14,962 nucleotides of DNA from Treponema sp. (GCA_017421145.1 JAFOTA010000207.1:1-14962), one strand, 5' to 3'. Positions 6,080-14,679 are shown, counted from the first letter of the stretch. Numbers and translations are program-made. Notes: a model not told the origin generated them from the sequence alone.

Positions 6080-6790
6080 ATGCTTAGCATACAGAATTTT
6101 TCAAAAGTTTTCGGAACAAAAAAAGCATGTGACGATATAAGCCTGAACATTGAGGCAGGAGATATTTTTGGATTCATCGGTCACAACGGAGCCGGTAAAA
6201 GCACGACCATCAAATCTGTCGTGGGAGTCCTTGATTTTTCCGAGGGTGAAATTCTTATCGACGGTCATTCGGTAAAAAAGGAGCCGATGGAATGCAAGCA
6301 GATTACGGCATATATTCCTGACAATCCTGATTTATATGAATACCTTACCGGGATACAATATTTGAATTTCATTTCCGACGTTTTCAAAGTGTCGAAATCT
6401 GAGCGAGAGGAAAGGATAAAAAAATATGCGGATATGTTCGAGATAACGTCTGCACTCGGCGATATGATTTCCTCATACTCACACGGAATGAAACAAAAAG
6501 TCGCCATAATCTCCGCTCTTATTCATCAGCCGAAGCTTATCGTGCTTGACGAGCCTTTCGTCGGATTGGATCCTAAAGCTGCCCTTACGCTCAAAAACAT
6601 AATGAAAGAAATGTGTGCGAACGGAAGCGCCATTTTCTTTTCAACGCACGTCCTTGAGGTGGCACAGAAACTTTGCAACAAGATTGCAATCATAAAGCAG
6701 GGCAAGATTGTGGCTTCTGGAAATACCGAGGAATTGGTCGGCGACAAATCTCTGGAAGAAGTTTTCATGGAGGTCGTGGACAATGCATAG
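6080..6790 (+). CDS. ABC transporter ATP-binding protein
   Basis: The ATPase that drives an ABC-2 type exporter. All nucleotide-binding motifs are present in 236 residues: Walker A GHNGAGKST (34-42), signature SYSHGMKQK (132-140, the SxGMKQ form usual in this exporter subgroup), Walker B LIVLDEP with catalytic E158, D-loop (GLDP, 162-165) and H-loop H190. At the Q-loop the sequence is IPDNPDLYEYLTG (79-91), with aspartate where most ABC proteins have glutamine; this is common in the same subgroup. The length is short, with no extra C-terminal domain. Its last eight bases overlap the start of the permease gene, so the two subunits are translationally coupled. The cargo is unknown. Confidence 0.95.
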   Translation: MLSIQNFSKVFGTKKACDDISLNIEAGDIFGFIGHNGAGKSTTIKSVVGVLDFSEGEILIDGHSVKKEPMECKQITAYIPDNPDLYEYLTGIQYLNFISDVFKVSKSEREERIKKYADMFEITSALGDMISSYSHGMKQKVAIISALIHQPKLIVLDEPFVGLDPKAALTLKNIMKEMCANGSAIFFSTHVLEVAQKLCNKIAIIKQGKIVASGNTEELVGDKSLEEVFMEVVDNA

Positions 6791-8387
6791 TATTGTTTTA
6801 TTGAAAAACCTTCTCCTTTCAACCAGCACTTTCAATCAGCTGAAATATGAAAAGGACAAAAAGAGGCACGGAAAAATAGTGGCCGGTCTGGTCGGTAAGA
6901 TAGTTTTGTACGCGATGGGACTTTTCTTCTGCGTCATGCTTTCCATCGGTTTCGGTGCATGGGGATTTGCGTCTTCCATTCCGTCTGCATGTGCAATCAT
7001 CATAACTTTCATGGAATTCTTTTTTTGCCTGCTCAAAACGAACGGCTATCTGTTTGCAAGGAGCGGCTATGACATGATAATGTCGCTTCCTTTTTCAGTG
7101 AAGACGGTCGTGTCATCAAGGTTCCTGTACATGTACATAAAAAATCTTCCGTGGGTTCTGCTCATATCATGCTCAATGATGATCGGATACGGAATTTTTG
7201 CAAAGCCTTTTTTCATCGTCTACATCATCTGGATTTTGTTCACCCTTTTGCTTCCGATGATTCCCATGGTCTTGGCAGCTTTCATCGGTGCGGGGATTGC
7301 AGCCGTTTCATCCGGGTTCAGGCATAAAAACATCGTGCAGACGATATTGACGTTCGCACTTGTGCTTCTGGCTTTCTCTTCAAGGTTCATAATAGATAAG
7401 ATTTTCAGTGACGACAAGGTTTTGGAGACGATTCAAAAGCTTTCATCTGCAACGGACAACATCAAGAACGTGTATCTTCCGGTGACATGGTTTGAAAAAT
7501 CAATCACTGAATTGAACGTGCTCAGCATGCTTCTTTTTGTCGTAAGCGCACTGATTGTATTTGAAGCCGCTTTTTTAATCGTGAGCAGGTTCTACAGGCA
7601 GATCAATACAAGGCTTTTGGCAGGAGCCTCACGCAAAAAATATTCTTTGAAAGGTCTTTCCGTCCGCTCCCAGGTCGCTTCGATAACGTTCAAGGAATTC
7701 AGGCATTTCGTTTCTTCAACGAACTACATCGTGAATTTCGGAATCGGTATAATCCTTTGCATGATATTGATAATCCTTTCTTTGGTAATCGGTCTGGACA
7801 AAATAATAATGTTCATTGCGAAAGGACACTACGTTGATCCAAGGATTATTCTGCCGGCAGTGCCGATGATAGTGTTTTTCCTTACCGGCATGGCATCAAG
7901 CACAAGCGTGTCATATTCGCTCGAAGGAAACAATCTCTGGATTTACAAAAGCCTTCCCGTTTCATTCAGGACTCTGCTGAACGGAAAAATGCTTTTCAAT
8001 CTGTGCCTGGTGCTCCCGATAACTTTAATCGGTGACGTCGTTTTGGGCATTCGATCTGCCGGAACTCCGCTGGAAATTGGCCTTTGCGTTTTGTGCGGAA
8101 TCTTCCAGTCGCTTTACTGTACGTCCTGGGGAATGCTGCTTGGAATCCTGCTTCCGAAATTCAATTGGAAAGTCGATATTGAAGTCATAAAAAGCAGTGC
8201 TTCCACTTCGCTTTACATGCTGCCAAATATGCTCATAACGCTTGCCCTCGGAGTCGTTTCTGTGATTTTCGGACAGATGATCGGCGTGGTGGCTATGCTT
8301 GCATGCATTTCAGGAATCTATTTTGTTCTTGCGCTTGTCCCGTACATCATACTGCTTGTAAAAACCAGCGCAAAAAAATCCGCTTGA
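6783..8387 (+). CDS. ABC transporter permease, large ABC-2-like membrane protein
   Basis: The membrane partner of the preceding ATPase. ATG 6783 lies within the end of the ATPase frame (8-base overlap). The 534 residues carry about 12 hydrophobic segments, roughly at 38-60, 65-85, 120-140, 143-175, 185-203, 243-268, 313-338, 355-375, 402-424, 430-455, 478-503 and 505-527. It looks like two six-helix halves: each has an SLPxS element (SLPFSVKTVV, 101-110; SLPVSFRTLL, 390-399) just ahead of a helix. This fits the large fused ABC_tran_2-type permeases of Bacillota and spirochaetes, which would need only one permease chain with two ATPases. Substrate unknown. It ends with a tandem stop (TGA TAA) before a bidirectional terminator. 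Confidence 0.88.
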   Translation: MHSIVLLKNLLLSTSTFNQLKYEKDKKRHGKIVAGLVGKIVLYAMGLFFCVMLSIGFGAWGFASSIPSACAIIITFMEFFFCLLKTNGYLFARSGYDMIMSLPFSVKTVVSSRFLYMYIKNLPWVLLISCSMMIGYGIFAKPFFIVYIIWILFTLLLPMIPMVLAAFIGAGIAAVSSGFRHKNIVQTILTFALVLLAFSSRFIIDKIFSDDKVLETIQKLSSATDNIKNVYLPVTWFEKSITELNVLSMLLFVVSALIVFEAAFLIVSRFYRQINTRLLAGASRKKYSLKGLSVRSQVASITFKEFRHFVSSTNYIVNFGIGIILCMILIILSLVIGLDKIIMFIAKGHYVDPRIILPAVPMIVFFLTGMASSTSVSYSLEGNNLWIYKSLPVSFRTLLNGKMLFNLCLVLPITLIGDVVLGIRSAGTPLEIGLCVLCGIFQSLYCTSWGMLLGILLPKFNWKVDIEVIKSSASTSLYMLPNMLITLALGVVSVIFGQMIGVVAMLACISGIYFVLALVPYIILLVKTSAKKSA

Positions 8388-8400
8388 TAAAATCTGCATA

Positions 8401-8455
8401 AAAAAAAGGGATGCCCGGCTTTTTTGAAACGTCAGACATCCCTTTTATTTTTTCC
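8401..8455. terminator. Bidirectional terminator between the permease and acyl-CoA synthetase genes
   Basis: AAAAGGGATG (8404-8413) pairs perfectly with CATCCCTTTT (8437-8446) around a 23-base loop. T-rich tracts follow on both strands (8443-8453 on plus, the A-run 8401-8407 on minus), so it serves both convergent genes. Confidence 0.85.
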
Positions 8456-8465
8456 GTCCAGTGAA

Positions 8466-10442
8466 TCAGTTTTCCTTGAACATGTCTTCAATCAAATCAG
8501 AATATTTTTCCGAAATCTTGTGGCGTATCATTTCCTGTTTTGCGGAAAGCTCGTCGCCGACTGCAAAGCTTTTTGAAACAAGGACAAACTTGTTGATTTT
8601 CTCACATGCCCTGAATCCGTTCTGAGGAGAAATAAGCCTTTCGATTTCGTTTTCGAACAGCTTTTGTATTTCAGGACTCTTCAGCAGAACTTCGTAATCT
8701 TCAGATGCAATTTTATTTTCCTTTGCATAGAGGGTCACGTTTTCTTTGTTCGGTACGATCAGCACGCCGAGGAATCTTTTGTCCTGTCCCAATGCCATGG
8801 AGCTTTCGATATAATCGCTTGCCGCAAGTCCGCTTTCGATTACAGCCGGCTCCACGTTTTCTCCTCCGAGCAGAACGATCGTGTCTTTTGCGCGCCCGGT
8901 GATTTTCAGTTCATTGTCAAATGTCCTTATTCCCAAATCTCCGGTGTTGAACCAGCCGTTTTTGTCGATTGCAAGATCAGTCAGATCCTGACGCTTGTAA
9001 TAGCCTTTCATCAGCTGGTCTCCGCGGACATAAATCAATCCCTGCTCACCAGGTGGAAGAGGTTCGTCATTCACAGGAACGCCGTATTTTTCTTTAAGGA
9101 TCTTCACTTCCCATGTCGGGAAAATTGCTCCTACGCAGCCTGTGCGCGGTTCCTTGTAATAGCGGAACGAAACGACGGGTGTTGTTTCAGAGAGTCCGTA
9201 TCCTTCAAGAAGATTCAATCCTACTGCCCTGTAGAAATCATCGATCTCTTTTTGCAGTGCACCGCCGCCTGAAATGGCAATTGAAAGCCTTCCGCCGAAT
9301 TTTGCACGAAGCTTTTTGAAAACAAGTGCGTCTCCAAGTTTGTGAAGCGGGAACAAAAATATGAACGGGAAAAATCCTGCGAGCGCATACAAAAACTTGC
9401 AGCGTTTTTTCAGCTGGCATACATGTCCAAGAACTTTGTCCTTGTTGTTCGCATAATGCTTTCCTACGCTAAGGAAAAACTTGTACATCTTGAGTGCGAT
9501 TCCGCCTTTTTTGTTCATGGCACGGTTCACGCCTTTTGCAAGTGCTTCCCAGAGCCTTGGTACACCGCACATCCATTGCGGCCGGATTTCTGCCATGTCA
9601 GCGAGCATGACGGAAGCCACGGGTTTTGAATAAGCGAGTCCGCATCCGAGCTGGAGCGACACATATTGTATGAGTCTTTCGAAAACATGCCACACAGGTA
9701 AAACGGAAAGCCACCATTCACCAGGTTTCCCGGGAAGGAATGTGGGTACGCATGAAAGGTGCGTTATGTAATTTTTGTGGGTGAGCATTACGCCTTTGGG
9801 TGTGCCGGTCGTTCCTGAAGTGAAAATCATCGTGATAGTTTCATCAGGCTCGGTTTTTTCCATTTCTGATTCTATCTCCGCTTTTTTCCCGCTCTTGTCC
9901 GTTTCATAAATTTTTCTTCCGGCTTCGAGGATTTCTTCAAAAGTCACTATGTTCAGCCTTGAAGATTTGAATTCTTTTTTTTCTTCGTCGGTCAGAGGAT
10001 CGAACAGGATTGCGGTTTTTAAAAGAGGCACTTCATTTTCTTTTTCCGTAATCTTTTTAAGCTGGCGTGAATTTTCGAAAATACCGGTCTCACAATCAGC
10101 ATAGGAAATTATAAAGCGGATTTCATTGCCCATTGAATCACATCCACGCGGAACGTCCGGTGCTCCCAGGCATACAAGCGCATAGTCGGAAACAAGCCAT
10201 TCACGTCTGTTGTCGGAAATCAATGCCACGTTTGAACCGCGGTGAACTCCGAGAGTCTGCAATCCGAGTGCAAATTCGATGACGCTTTCATAAACCTGCG
10301 CATAGGTGTAGTAATGGAATTTTCCGTCGGCTCCGCGTGCAGCCTGGAGATTTATGTCCGCATATCTTTCGCACCTGTCTTTTATAAGCAATGCCATGTT
10401 TTTAGGCAATGTTTTGTCCATAGGAAATTTTGTTCCGGCCAT
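8466..10442 (-). CDS. Long-chain acyl-CoA synthetase (AMP-binding, FadD family)
   Basis: Activates fatty acids to acyl-AMP and then acyl-CoA, for uptake into membrane lipids or as a thioester donor. The 658 residues match the long bacterial/ACSL form (usual about 600-700). Motifs in order: P-loop TSGTTGTPKG (208-217), adenylate-binding YGLSETTP (415-422), TGDLG (500-504) and GRAKD (516-520) with IVLLGGENVEP. A hydrophobic stretch at 352-366 may bind the membrane. In the C-terminal lid, where LTxTxKLKR is usual, it reads ELSAKQEMIRHK (631-642), so the catalytic lysine is not obvious. ATG 10442 is chosen: AAGAAGG lies five bases upstream, while the alternative GTG 10475 falls almost on the predicted transcription start. 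Single gene, divergent from amt. Confidence 0.93.
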   Translation of the reverse strand: MAGTKFPMDKTLPKNMALLIKDRCERYADINLQAARGADGKFHYYTYAQVYESVIEFALGLQTLGVHRGSNVALISDNRREWLVSDYALVCLGAPDVPRGCDSMGNEIRFIISYADCETGIFENSRQLKKITEKENEVPLLKTAILFDPLTDEEKKEFKSSRLNIVTFEEILEAGRKIYETDKSGKKAEIESEMEKTEPDETITMIFTSGTTGTPKGVMLTHKNYITHLSCVPTFLPGKPGEWWLSVLPVWHVFERLIQYVSLQLGCGLAYSKPVASVMLADMAEIRPQWMCGVPRLWEALAKGVNRAMNKKGGIALKMYKFFLSVGKHYANNKDKVLGHVCQLKKRCKFLYALAGFFPFIFLFPLHKLGDALVFKKLRAKFGGRLSIAISGGGALQKEIDDFYRAVGLNLLEGYGLSETTPVVSFRYYKEPRTGCVGAIFPTWEVKILKEKYGVPVNDEPLPPGEQGLIYVRGDQLMKGYYKRQDLTDLAIDKNGWFNTGDLGIRTFDNELKITGRAKDTIVLLGGENVEPAVIESGLAASDYIESSMALGQDKRFLGVLIVPNKENVTLYAKENKIASEDYEVLLKSPEIQKLFENEIERLISPQNGFRACEKINKFVLVSKSFAVGDELSAKQEMIRHKISEKYSDLIEDMFKEN

Positions 10443-10483
10443 CTTAACCTTCTTAAAAATTATTTTGCTCTCCACTCCCTACT

Positions 10484-10512
10484 ATAATACCACGGGTTTT
10501 TATAATCGACAA
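10484..10512 (-). promoter_or_regulatory. Promoter of the acyl-CoA synthetase gene
   Basis: On the minus strand TTGTCG (10512-10507), 17 bp, then TATTAT (10489-10484). Predicted start near 10478, leader about 36 bases. Confidence 0.6.
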
Positions 10513-10550
10513 GAATGGTTTTTGTACGTAAAATTTTAATCTGCCTGCTA

Positions 10551-10579
10551 TTGACTAAATTTTTTTTTAACTGTAATAT
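10551..10579 (+). promoter_or_regulatory. Probable amt promoter
   Basis: TTGACT (10551-10556), 17 bp, then TAATAT (10574-10579), predicting a start near 10586 and an unusually long leader of about 120 bases before ATG 10708. No -24/-12 sigma-54 element (GG...GC spacing) was seen, although nitrogen genes often use one. Confidence 0.5.
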
Positions 10580-10641
10580 GACGCTATAAATCAATGGCGA
10601 TGCATTCAGTTTGACTGGCTGCACCGCTTTTTTTTTGCAAT

Positions 10642-10694
10642 GGCGCATGATTTCATGGATTTTGTATCCGTGGGAGAGTGCGCCTTATTTTTTT
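10642..10694 (+). promoter_or_regulatory. Structured leader / attenuator-like hairpin before amt
   Basis: GGCGCA (10642-10647) pairs perfectly with TGCGCC (10679-10684). Nested inside, CATGGAT (10654-10660) pairs with ATCCGTG (10666-10672) with one G-U pair and a 5-base loop, leaving a symmetric 6-by-6 internal loop. A T-rich tract (10685-10694) follows directly and the Shine-Dalgarno ACAGGAG comes next. The shape is that of an intrinsic terminator or a control RNA in the leader. I do not recognise it as a known riboswitch class. Confidence 0.5.
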
Positions 10695-10707
10695 ACAGGA
10701 GTTGCCT

Positions 10708-12480
10708 ATGGACATAACGAAGGTGATTCAGCAGATAGCTGAAGTGGAAGGTAGCATCTGGAGCGTTTGGTTCCTTGCCGGAGCCGCTCTTGTTTTCTGG
10801 ATGCAGGCCGGATTTGCAATGGTAGAAGCCGGATTTACCCGTGCGAAAAACACCGGTAACATCATAATGAAAAACCTCATGGACTTCTGCATCGGAACTG
10901 TAATGTGGTTCCTTATCGGTGCAAGTTTCATGCTTTCATATACTGATCCGACGACCGGAGAAGTTAGCAAGGGAATCTGGAGCATTATCGGAAAACCGAA
11001 CTTCAGCGTGTTCACTCAGTATGCGACCTTTGACTTCTCAAACTTCGTATTCAACCTTGTGTTCTGTGCCACGACTGCAACAATCGTAAGCGGTGCAATG
11101 GCAGAGCGCACCAAGTTCTCATCATACTGCGTATATTCAGCAATCATCAGTGCCGTCATATATCCGATTGAAGCTCACTGGGTATGGGGCGGCGGATTCC
11201 TTGCACAGTGGGGATTCCATGATTATGCCGGTTCAAACTGCATCCACATGGTCGGCGGTATCTGCGCTTTGATCGGTGCATGGATGGAAGGGCCGAGAAT
11301 CGGAAAGTTCATACGCAACAAGGCCGGAAAGATTACGAAGGTCAATGCATTCCCAGGACACAACATCACGATCGGTGCTTTGGGGGTGTTTATCCTCTGG
11401 CTCGGTTGGTACGGATTCAACGGTGCGGCTGCAACTGACATTTCGACGCTCGGTTCAGTGTTCCTTACGACAACGGTTGCCCCTGCGGTAGCTACTGTAA
11501 CCACGATGATTTTCACATGGATCAAGTATGGCAAGCCTGATGTTTCAATGTGTCTGAACGCATCTCTTGCAGGTTTGGTTGCAATCACGGCTCCTTGCGA
11601 TGTCACGGATTGTGCCGGTGCTGCAGTGATCGGCGTTGTGGCTGGTCTTCTCGTAGTGTTCGGAGTCTGGTTCCTGGATCACAAGCTCCACATCGATGAT
11701 CCGGTTGGTGCCGTTGCGGTTCACATGCTCAACGGAATCTGGGGAACGATTGCAGTCGGTCTTTTTGCAACAAGAACAGCGCCTGGATTCTCTCTTGCAG
11801 GAATCAAGGAAGGTCTTTTCTACGGCGGTGGATTTGAGCAGCTTGGAAAGCAGTTGGGCGGTATGGGAGTCACGATAGTCTGGACAGTCGTAACTATAAC
11901 GCTTACATTCCTTGTCATAAAGAAGCTTATGGGACTCCGCGTCACCAAGGAAGAAGAAATCATCGGTCTTGACAAGCTTGAGCACGGACTTGATTCTTCT
12001 TACGCAGGATTCGCAATCTCCTACAGTTCAGAAGAGCTTGCAGAAGCAAAAGAATACGGCGTTAAGATTCCAGGAGCGGAAAGCCAGCTTGTTCCTGCGA
12101 CACGTCCGGCATCATCAGACGCACTCATGCACAAGGTCGTAATCATCACAAGGCAGAACAAGTTTGATGAACTTAAGGATGCTATGAACTCAATCGGCAT
12201 AACGGGAATGACGGTCGTAAACGTAATGGGATGCGGAATGCAGAAGGGAAAGAGCGAATATTACCGCGGTGTTCCGGTCGAAATAAATCTTGTTCCAAAG
12301 ATCAAGGTCGAGATTGTCGTGAGCAAGGTTCCGGTTGAAACGGTCGTTGAAACGGCAAAGAAATCCTTGTACACAGGCCACATCGGAGACGGAAAGATTT
12401 TCGTATACCCTGTTGACAGCGTAGTAAAAGTGCGCACGGGCGAAAGCGGATACGATGCCCTTCAGGATGAAGAAGAATAA
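10708..12480 (+). CDS. amt: Ammonium channel (Amt/Rh family) with fused C-terminal P-II domain
   Basis: Membrane channel for ammonium uptake joined to its own regulator. Residues 1-410 are the Amt channel with about 11 helices; the twin pore histidines are H180 (CIHMVGG) and H339 (AVHMLNG), with D172 eight residues before H180 as in E. coli D160/H168. After a cytoplasmic linker (411-473), residues 474-583 form a complete GlnB/GlnK-like domain: VVIITRQNKFDELKDA, the T-loop QKGKSEYYRGVPVEINLVPKIK, and the nucleotide motif TGHIGDGKIFV (556-566). Y51 of E. coli P-II, the uridylylation site, corresponds to V524; the neighbouring Y46 is kept (Y519). The 590 residues exceed a normal Amt (about 400-430) by exactly this domain. 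ATG 10708 has AGGAG upstream; an in-frame ATG at 10678 is inside the leader hairpin. Single gene with its own terminator. Confidence 0.96.
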   Translation: MDITKVIQQIAEVEGSIWSVWFLAGAALVFWMQAGFAMVEAGFTRAKNTGNIIMKNLMDFCIGTVMWFLIGASFMLSYTDPTTGEVSKGIWSIIGKPNFSVFTQYATFDFSNFVFNLVFCATTATIVSGAMAERTKFSSYCVYSAIISAVIYPIEAHWVWGGGFLAQWGFHDYAGSNCIHMVGGICALIGAWMEGPRIGKFIRNKAGKITKVNAFPGHNITIGALGVFILWLGWYGFNGAAATDISTLGSVFLTTTVAPAVATVTTMIFTWIKYGKPDVSMCLNASLAGLVAITAPCDVTDCAGAAVIGVVAGLLVVFGVWFLDHKLHIDDPVGAVAVHMLNGIWGTIAVGLFATRTAPGFSLAGIKEGLFYGGGFEQLGKQLGGMGVTIVWTVVTITLTFLVIKKLMGLRVTKEEEIIGLDKLEHGLDSSYAGFAISYSSEELAEAKEYGVKIPGAESQLVPATRPASSDALMHKVVIITRQNKFDELKDAMNSIGITGMTVVNVMGCGMQKGKSEYYRGVPVEINLVPKIKVEIVVSKVPVETVVETAKKSLYTGHIGDGKIFVYPVDSVVKVRTGESGYDALQDEEE

Positions 12481-12502
12481 AATAACAAGTTAAAAAAGAA
12501 TC

Positions 12503-12535
12503 AGCCGGTTGATTTTTGGTCAGCCGGCTTTTTTT
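12503..12535. terminator. Bidirectional terminator between amt and the chemoreceptor gene
   Basis: AGCCGGTTGA (12503-12512) pairs with TCAGCCGGCT (12520-12529) over ten positions with one G-U, around a 7-base loop, then seven T residues. On the minus strand an A-rich run (12491-12500) supplies the T tract for the convergent chemoreceptor gene. Confidence 0.9.
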
Positions 12536-12545
12536 GTTCAATGCA

Positions 12546-14414
12546 TCATATTTTGAACATGCTCACTTCTTTTCTAAGTCCGGTGAGGTTCGCGCGGTTT
12601 TCTTCGCTCAAAGTCTGGCACAGTTCAACTGCTTTTATAATCTGTCCTGAACCGGATGCCATTTCGTTCATCGAATTCGTGATTTCGTTCGTGACGTTCG
12701 CAATGTTCTGCATTTCAGTGCCGATCTGTTGTCCGCCTTCGTAAAGGATGTTTGAATTCGCTTTTACGATTTCAGTGGAGCTTTTGATTTCACTGATTGA
12801 CTGCAAGACCTGTGCGCTTCCTGCATTCTGCTGTGCCATTGCATTTTTGATTACCGTCTCCTGTTCCTGCACTTTATTGGTCAGATCGAAGACAATCTCA
12901 AACTGATTCTGAACCTCCTTCATGTTGACGGAAACATTTTCGATTATTCCCTGAAGCTCGCTCAGCTGCGAACCGATTTTCTTTCCCTGCGTATTTGACT
13001 GTTCTGCAAGTTTGCGGATTTCATCGGCGACGACTGCAAAACCTTTTCCGGACTCCCCTGCATGTGCTGCTTCGATTGCGGCGTTCATGGCAAGGAGGTT
13101 TGTCTGGCTTGCGATGCTCTGGACAATGGATGAAGCTTCCATAAGGCCTGCTGATTTGTCAAGGACTGTCTTTGCAAGGTTTGCCGCCTCGTTGATTTTC
13201 ACGCGTCCGTTTTCTGATTCAGCCGTAAGTTCTTCAACCGTCTTTGAGTTTCCGTCAAGGATGTTCGTTACTGAACCGATGTTCGCGACCATTTCTTCTA
13301 TCGTGCTTGAGGAGCTTGCCACTTCATCAATCTGCGCGTTGACGTTGGTGTTGAGTTCCTTGATGCTTTCTATCATGTTTGAGACGGTGCTGTCGCTTTT
13401 ATCCACCGCAGCGGCCTGATTTCCCACACGGTTTTTTACGCTTTCGATGTTCGCCATAATCTGCTCGACGGCGGATGATGTTTCCGTCATGTTCGTGCTT
13501 ACGTTGTCCGCAGTCTGAATTGATTCCTCTACTGAAGATTCAATGTCGTGGAGAAGTTCTTTCGTGGTTGTCTGGAACATGTTCAGGTCATTTATCAAAA
13601 GACCGTAATCATCGCGGCTTTCGACTTTAAGCTCGGCTCCGGTATAATCTTTCTGTGCGACACGCTTCGTGAATTCAGCGATAAGCTCCAGCCTCCAGCT
13701 AGTTCCCCTCATCTGAAGGTAATTTGCAAAGACTACTCCCGCAATGCCTACCAAACCTTCCGGGAACATGTATGACCAGAAAAGCTTTGCTATAGGAAAA
13801 TCTTTGAGCACCTGTACACAAGCCGGACTTACGGTAAGCAGCAAAGAACCGCAGGATCCGAACATACTTACGAGAATCCTCCGTTTTGTAAGCGACATGC
13901 CCTTGAATTCTTTTCTGAACGGAACGTTGTGCAATGCTTCCTCAAAATTCTGAAGGAACAAAATGTAGAACAGAAGCGAATACAAGAACACGTCGCCAAG
14001 ACCGATCTCATATATCGGAAGCACGTCTATTTCTATGTGCCTGAAACCAAAAGCAATCTGTACGATTGCGGCAGACATAAAAGAATTCAGAACTGCGGTT
14101 ATAAGCGTGACCGTCGTAAAATGCTTTGCGGTATTGTTCACTTTTTTGACCGACTCAGGATCCTTTGTGTCGAAGCTCTTGACCCGCTTTGTCTGCGTGA
14201 ACCACCATGCATAGATGAACACGTTGAGGCCGCCGAATCCGATGATTGCCGCCGGGGTTGAAAAACCTAGACCCACCTGCTCGGGCGTGAGGACTTTCAG
14301 CCAGATAAGCGTCACGGTACTCACTGCGACAGGGACATAGAACATGCACAAATAATAAACGAACAGCCTGGTCTTGAATTTGACCAATGCATCTGATTGG
14401 ATACTCTCATTCAT
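12546..14414 (-). CDS. Methyl-accepting chemotaxis protein with multi-pass membrane N-terminus
   Basis: A chemoreceptor that should signal to the CheA/CheW array. In 622 residues, the first 235 hold about six membrane helices (roughly 17-40, 52-74, 98-121, 139-155, 178-203, 210-232) with only short loops, in place of the usual periplasmic ligand domain. A short HAMP-like linker (about 238-285) and a long alpha-helical signalling domain follow. The kinase-contacting hairpin tip is [20 protein letters not shown] (434-453) continuing to [15 protein letters not shown] (459-473). Coiled-coil heptads fill the rest. It lacks a C-terminal CheR-binding pentapeptide (ends VSMFKI). ATG 14414 is preceded nine bases by GGAG; ATG 14429 is an in-frame alternative. 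No other che gene is nearby, so it is an orphan. Ligand unknown; a membrane-borne or energy/redox signal is plausible. Confidence 0.93.
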   Translation of the reverse strand: MNESIQSDALVKFKTRLFVYYLCMFYVPVAVSTVTLIWLKVLTPEQVGLGFSTPAAIIGFGGLNVFIYAWWFTQTKRVKSFDTKDPESVKKVNNTAKHFTTVTLITAVLNSFMSAAIVQIAFGFRHIEIDVLPIYEIGLGDVFLYSLLFYILFLQNFEEALHNVPFRKEFKGMSLTKRRILVSMFGSCGSLLLTVSPACVQVLKDFPIAKLFWSYMFPEGLVGIAGVVFANYLQMRGTSWRLELIAEFTKRVAQKDYTGAELKVESRDDYGLLINDLNMFQTTTKELLHDIESSVEESIQTADNVSTNMTETSSAVEQIMANIESVKNRVGNQAAAVDKSDSTVSNMIESIKELNTNVNAQIDEVASSSSTIEEMVANIGSVTNILDGNSKTVEELTAESENGRVKINEAANLAKTVLDKSAGLMEASSIVQSIASQTNLLAMNAAIEAAHAGESGKGFAVVADEIRKLAEQSNTQGKKIGSQLSELQGIIENVSVNMKEVQNQFEIVFDLTNKVQEQETVIKNAMAQQNAGSAQVLQSISEIKSSTEIVKANSNILYEGGQQIGTEMQNIANVTNEITNSMNEMASGSGQIIKAVELCQTLSEENRANLTGLRKEVSMFKI

Positions 14415-14534
14415 AGCATAAATCTCCATAAAAAATCAGCTGCATATTTATCCGGCTTGAATCAGGACACCGGACTTTACTCCACTCCAAAACGACTTTT
14501 TTACTATGCTGATAAGATAGCTTAATATAACTAT

Positions 14535-14563
14535 ATTATAAATTAGATCCGTTGGAAAAACAA
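14535..14563 (-). promoter_or_regulatory. Possible chemoreceptor gene promoter
   Basis: On the minus strand TTGTTT (14563-14558), 17 bp, then a perfect TATAAT (14540-14535), giving a leader of about 114 bases. The -35 is poor. Besides this and the hairpin at 14623-14655, I see no gene in the 265 bases between 14415 and 14679, which are AT-rich. Confidence 0.4.
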
Positions 14564-14622
14564 CTAAAACCAGTGTTTTAAGCTTTTTTAAGCCTTTTTT
14601 TTGAGGATTTTTAGATGAATTT

Positions 14623-14655
14623 CCCCCGAAATCATGGCGAATTCAGGGGATTTTT
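14623..14655 (+). terminator. Orphan terminator-like hairpin
   Basis: CCCC (14623-14626) pairs with GGGG (14646-14649), then a one-base mismatch, then GAA (14628-14630) with TTC (14642-14644), followed by ATTTTT. It points in the plus direction, but no plus-strand gene ends here. It lies beside the abrupt end of the beta-lactamase fragment. Confidence 0.35.
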
Positions 14656-14679
14656 GCTTTTGGACGCTGTTTTGGAAGA

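Noticed and set aside
6708..6782. N-terminal extension of the permease reading frame back to 6708.
   Set aside because: It runs through the ATPase coding sequence and gives a Trp-rich, unlikely peptide. ATG 6783, overlapping the ATPase stop, is the normal coupling arrangement.
10443..10475. GTG start at 10475 for the acyl-CoA synthetase.
   Set aside because: It lies within about three bases of the predicted transcription start, while ATG 10442 has a good Shine-Dalgarno five bases upstream.
10561..10640. T-rich tracts before amt as a second promoter or phase-variable homopolymer.
   Set aside because: The second TTGACT (10611) has no matching -10 at a proper distance. The T runs are nine to ten bases long but outside any coding frame or -35/-10 spacer except the first promoter, where variation would be speculative.
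14440..14485. Sigma-28-like promoter for the chemoreceptor on the minus strand (TAAA ... GCCGGATAA).
   Set aside because: The gap between the two boxes is about 19 bases instead of 15 and the second box has an extra G, so it does not fit the flagellar consensus.
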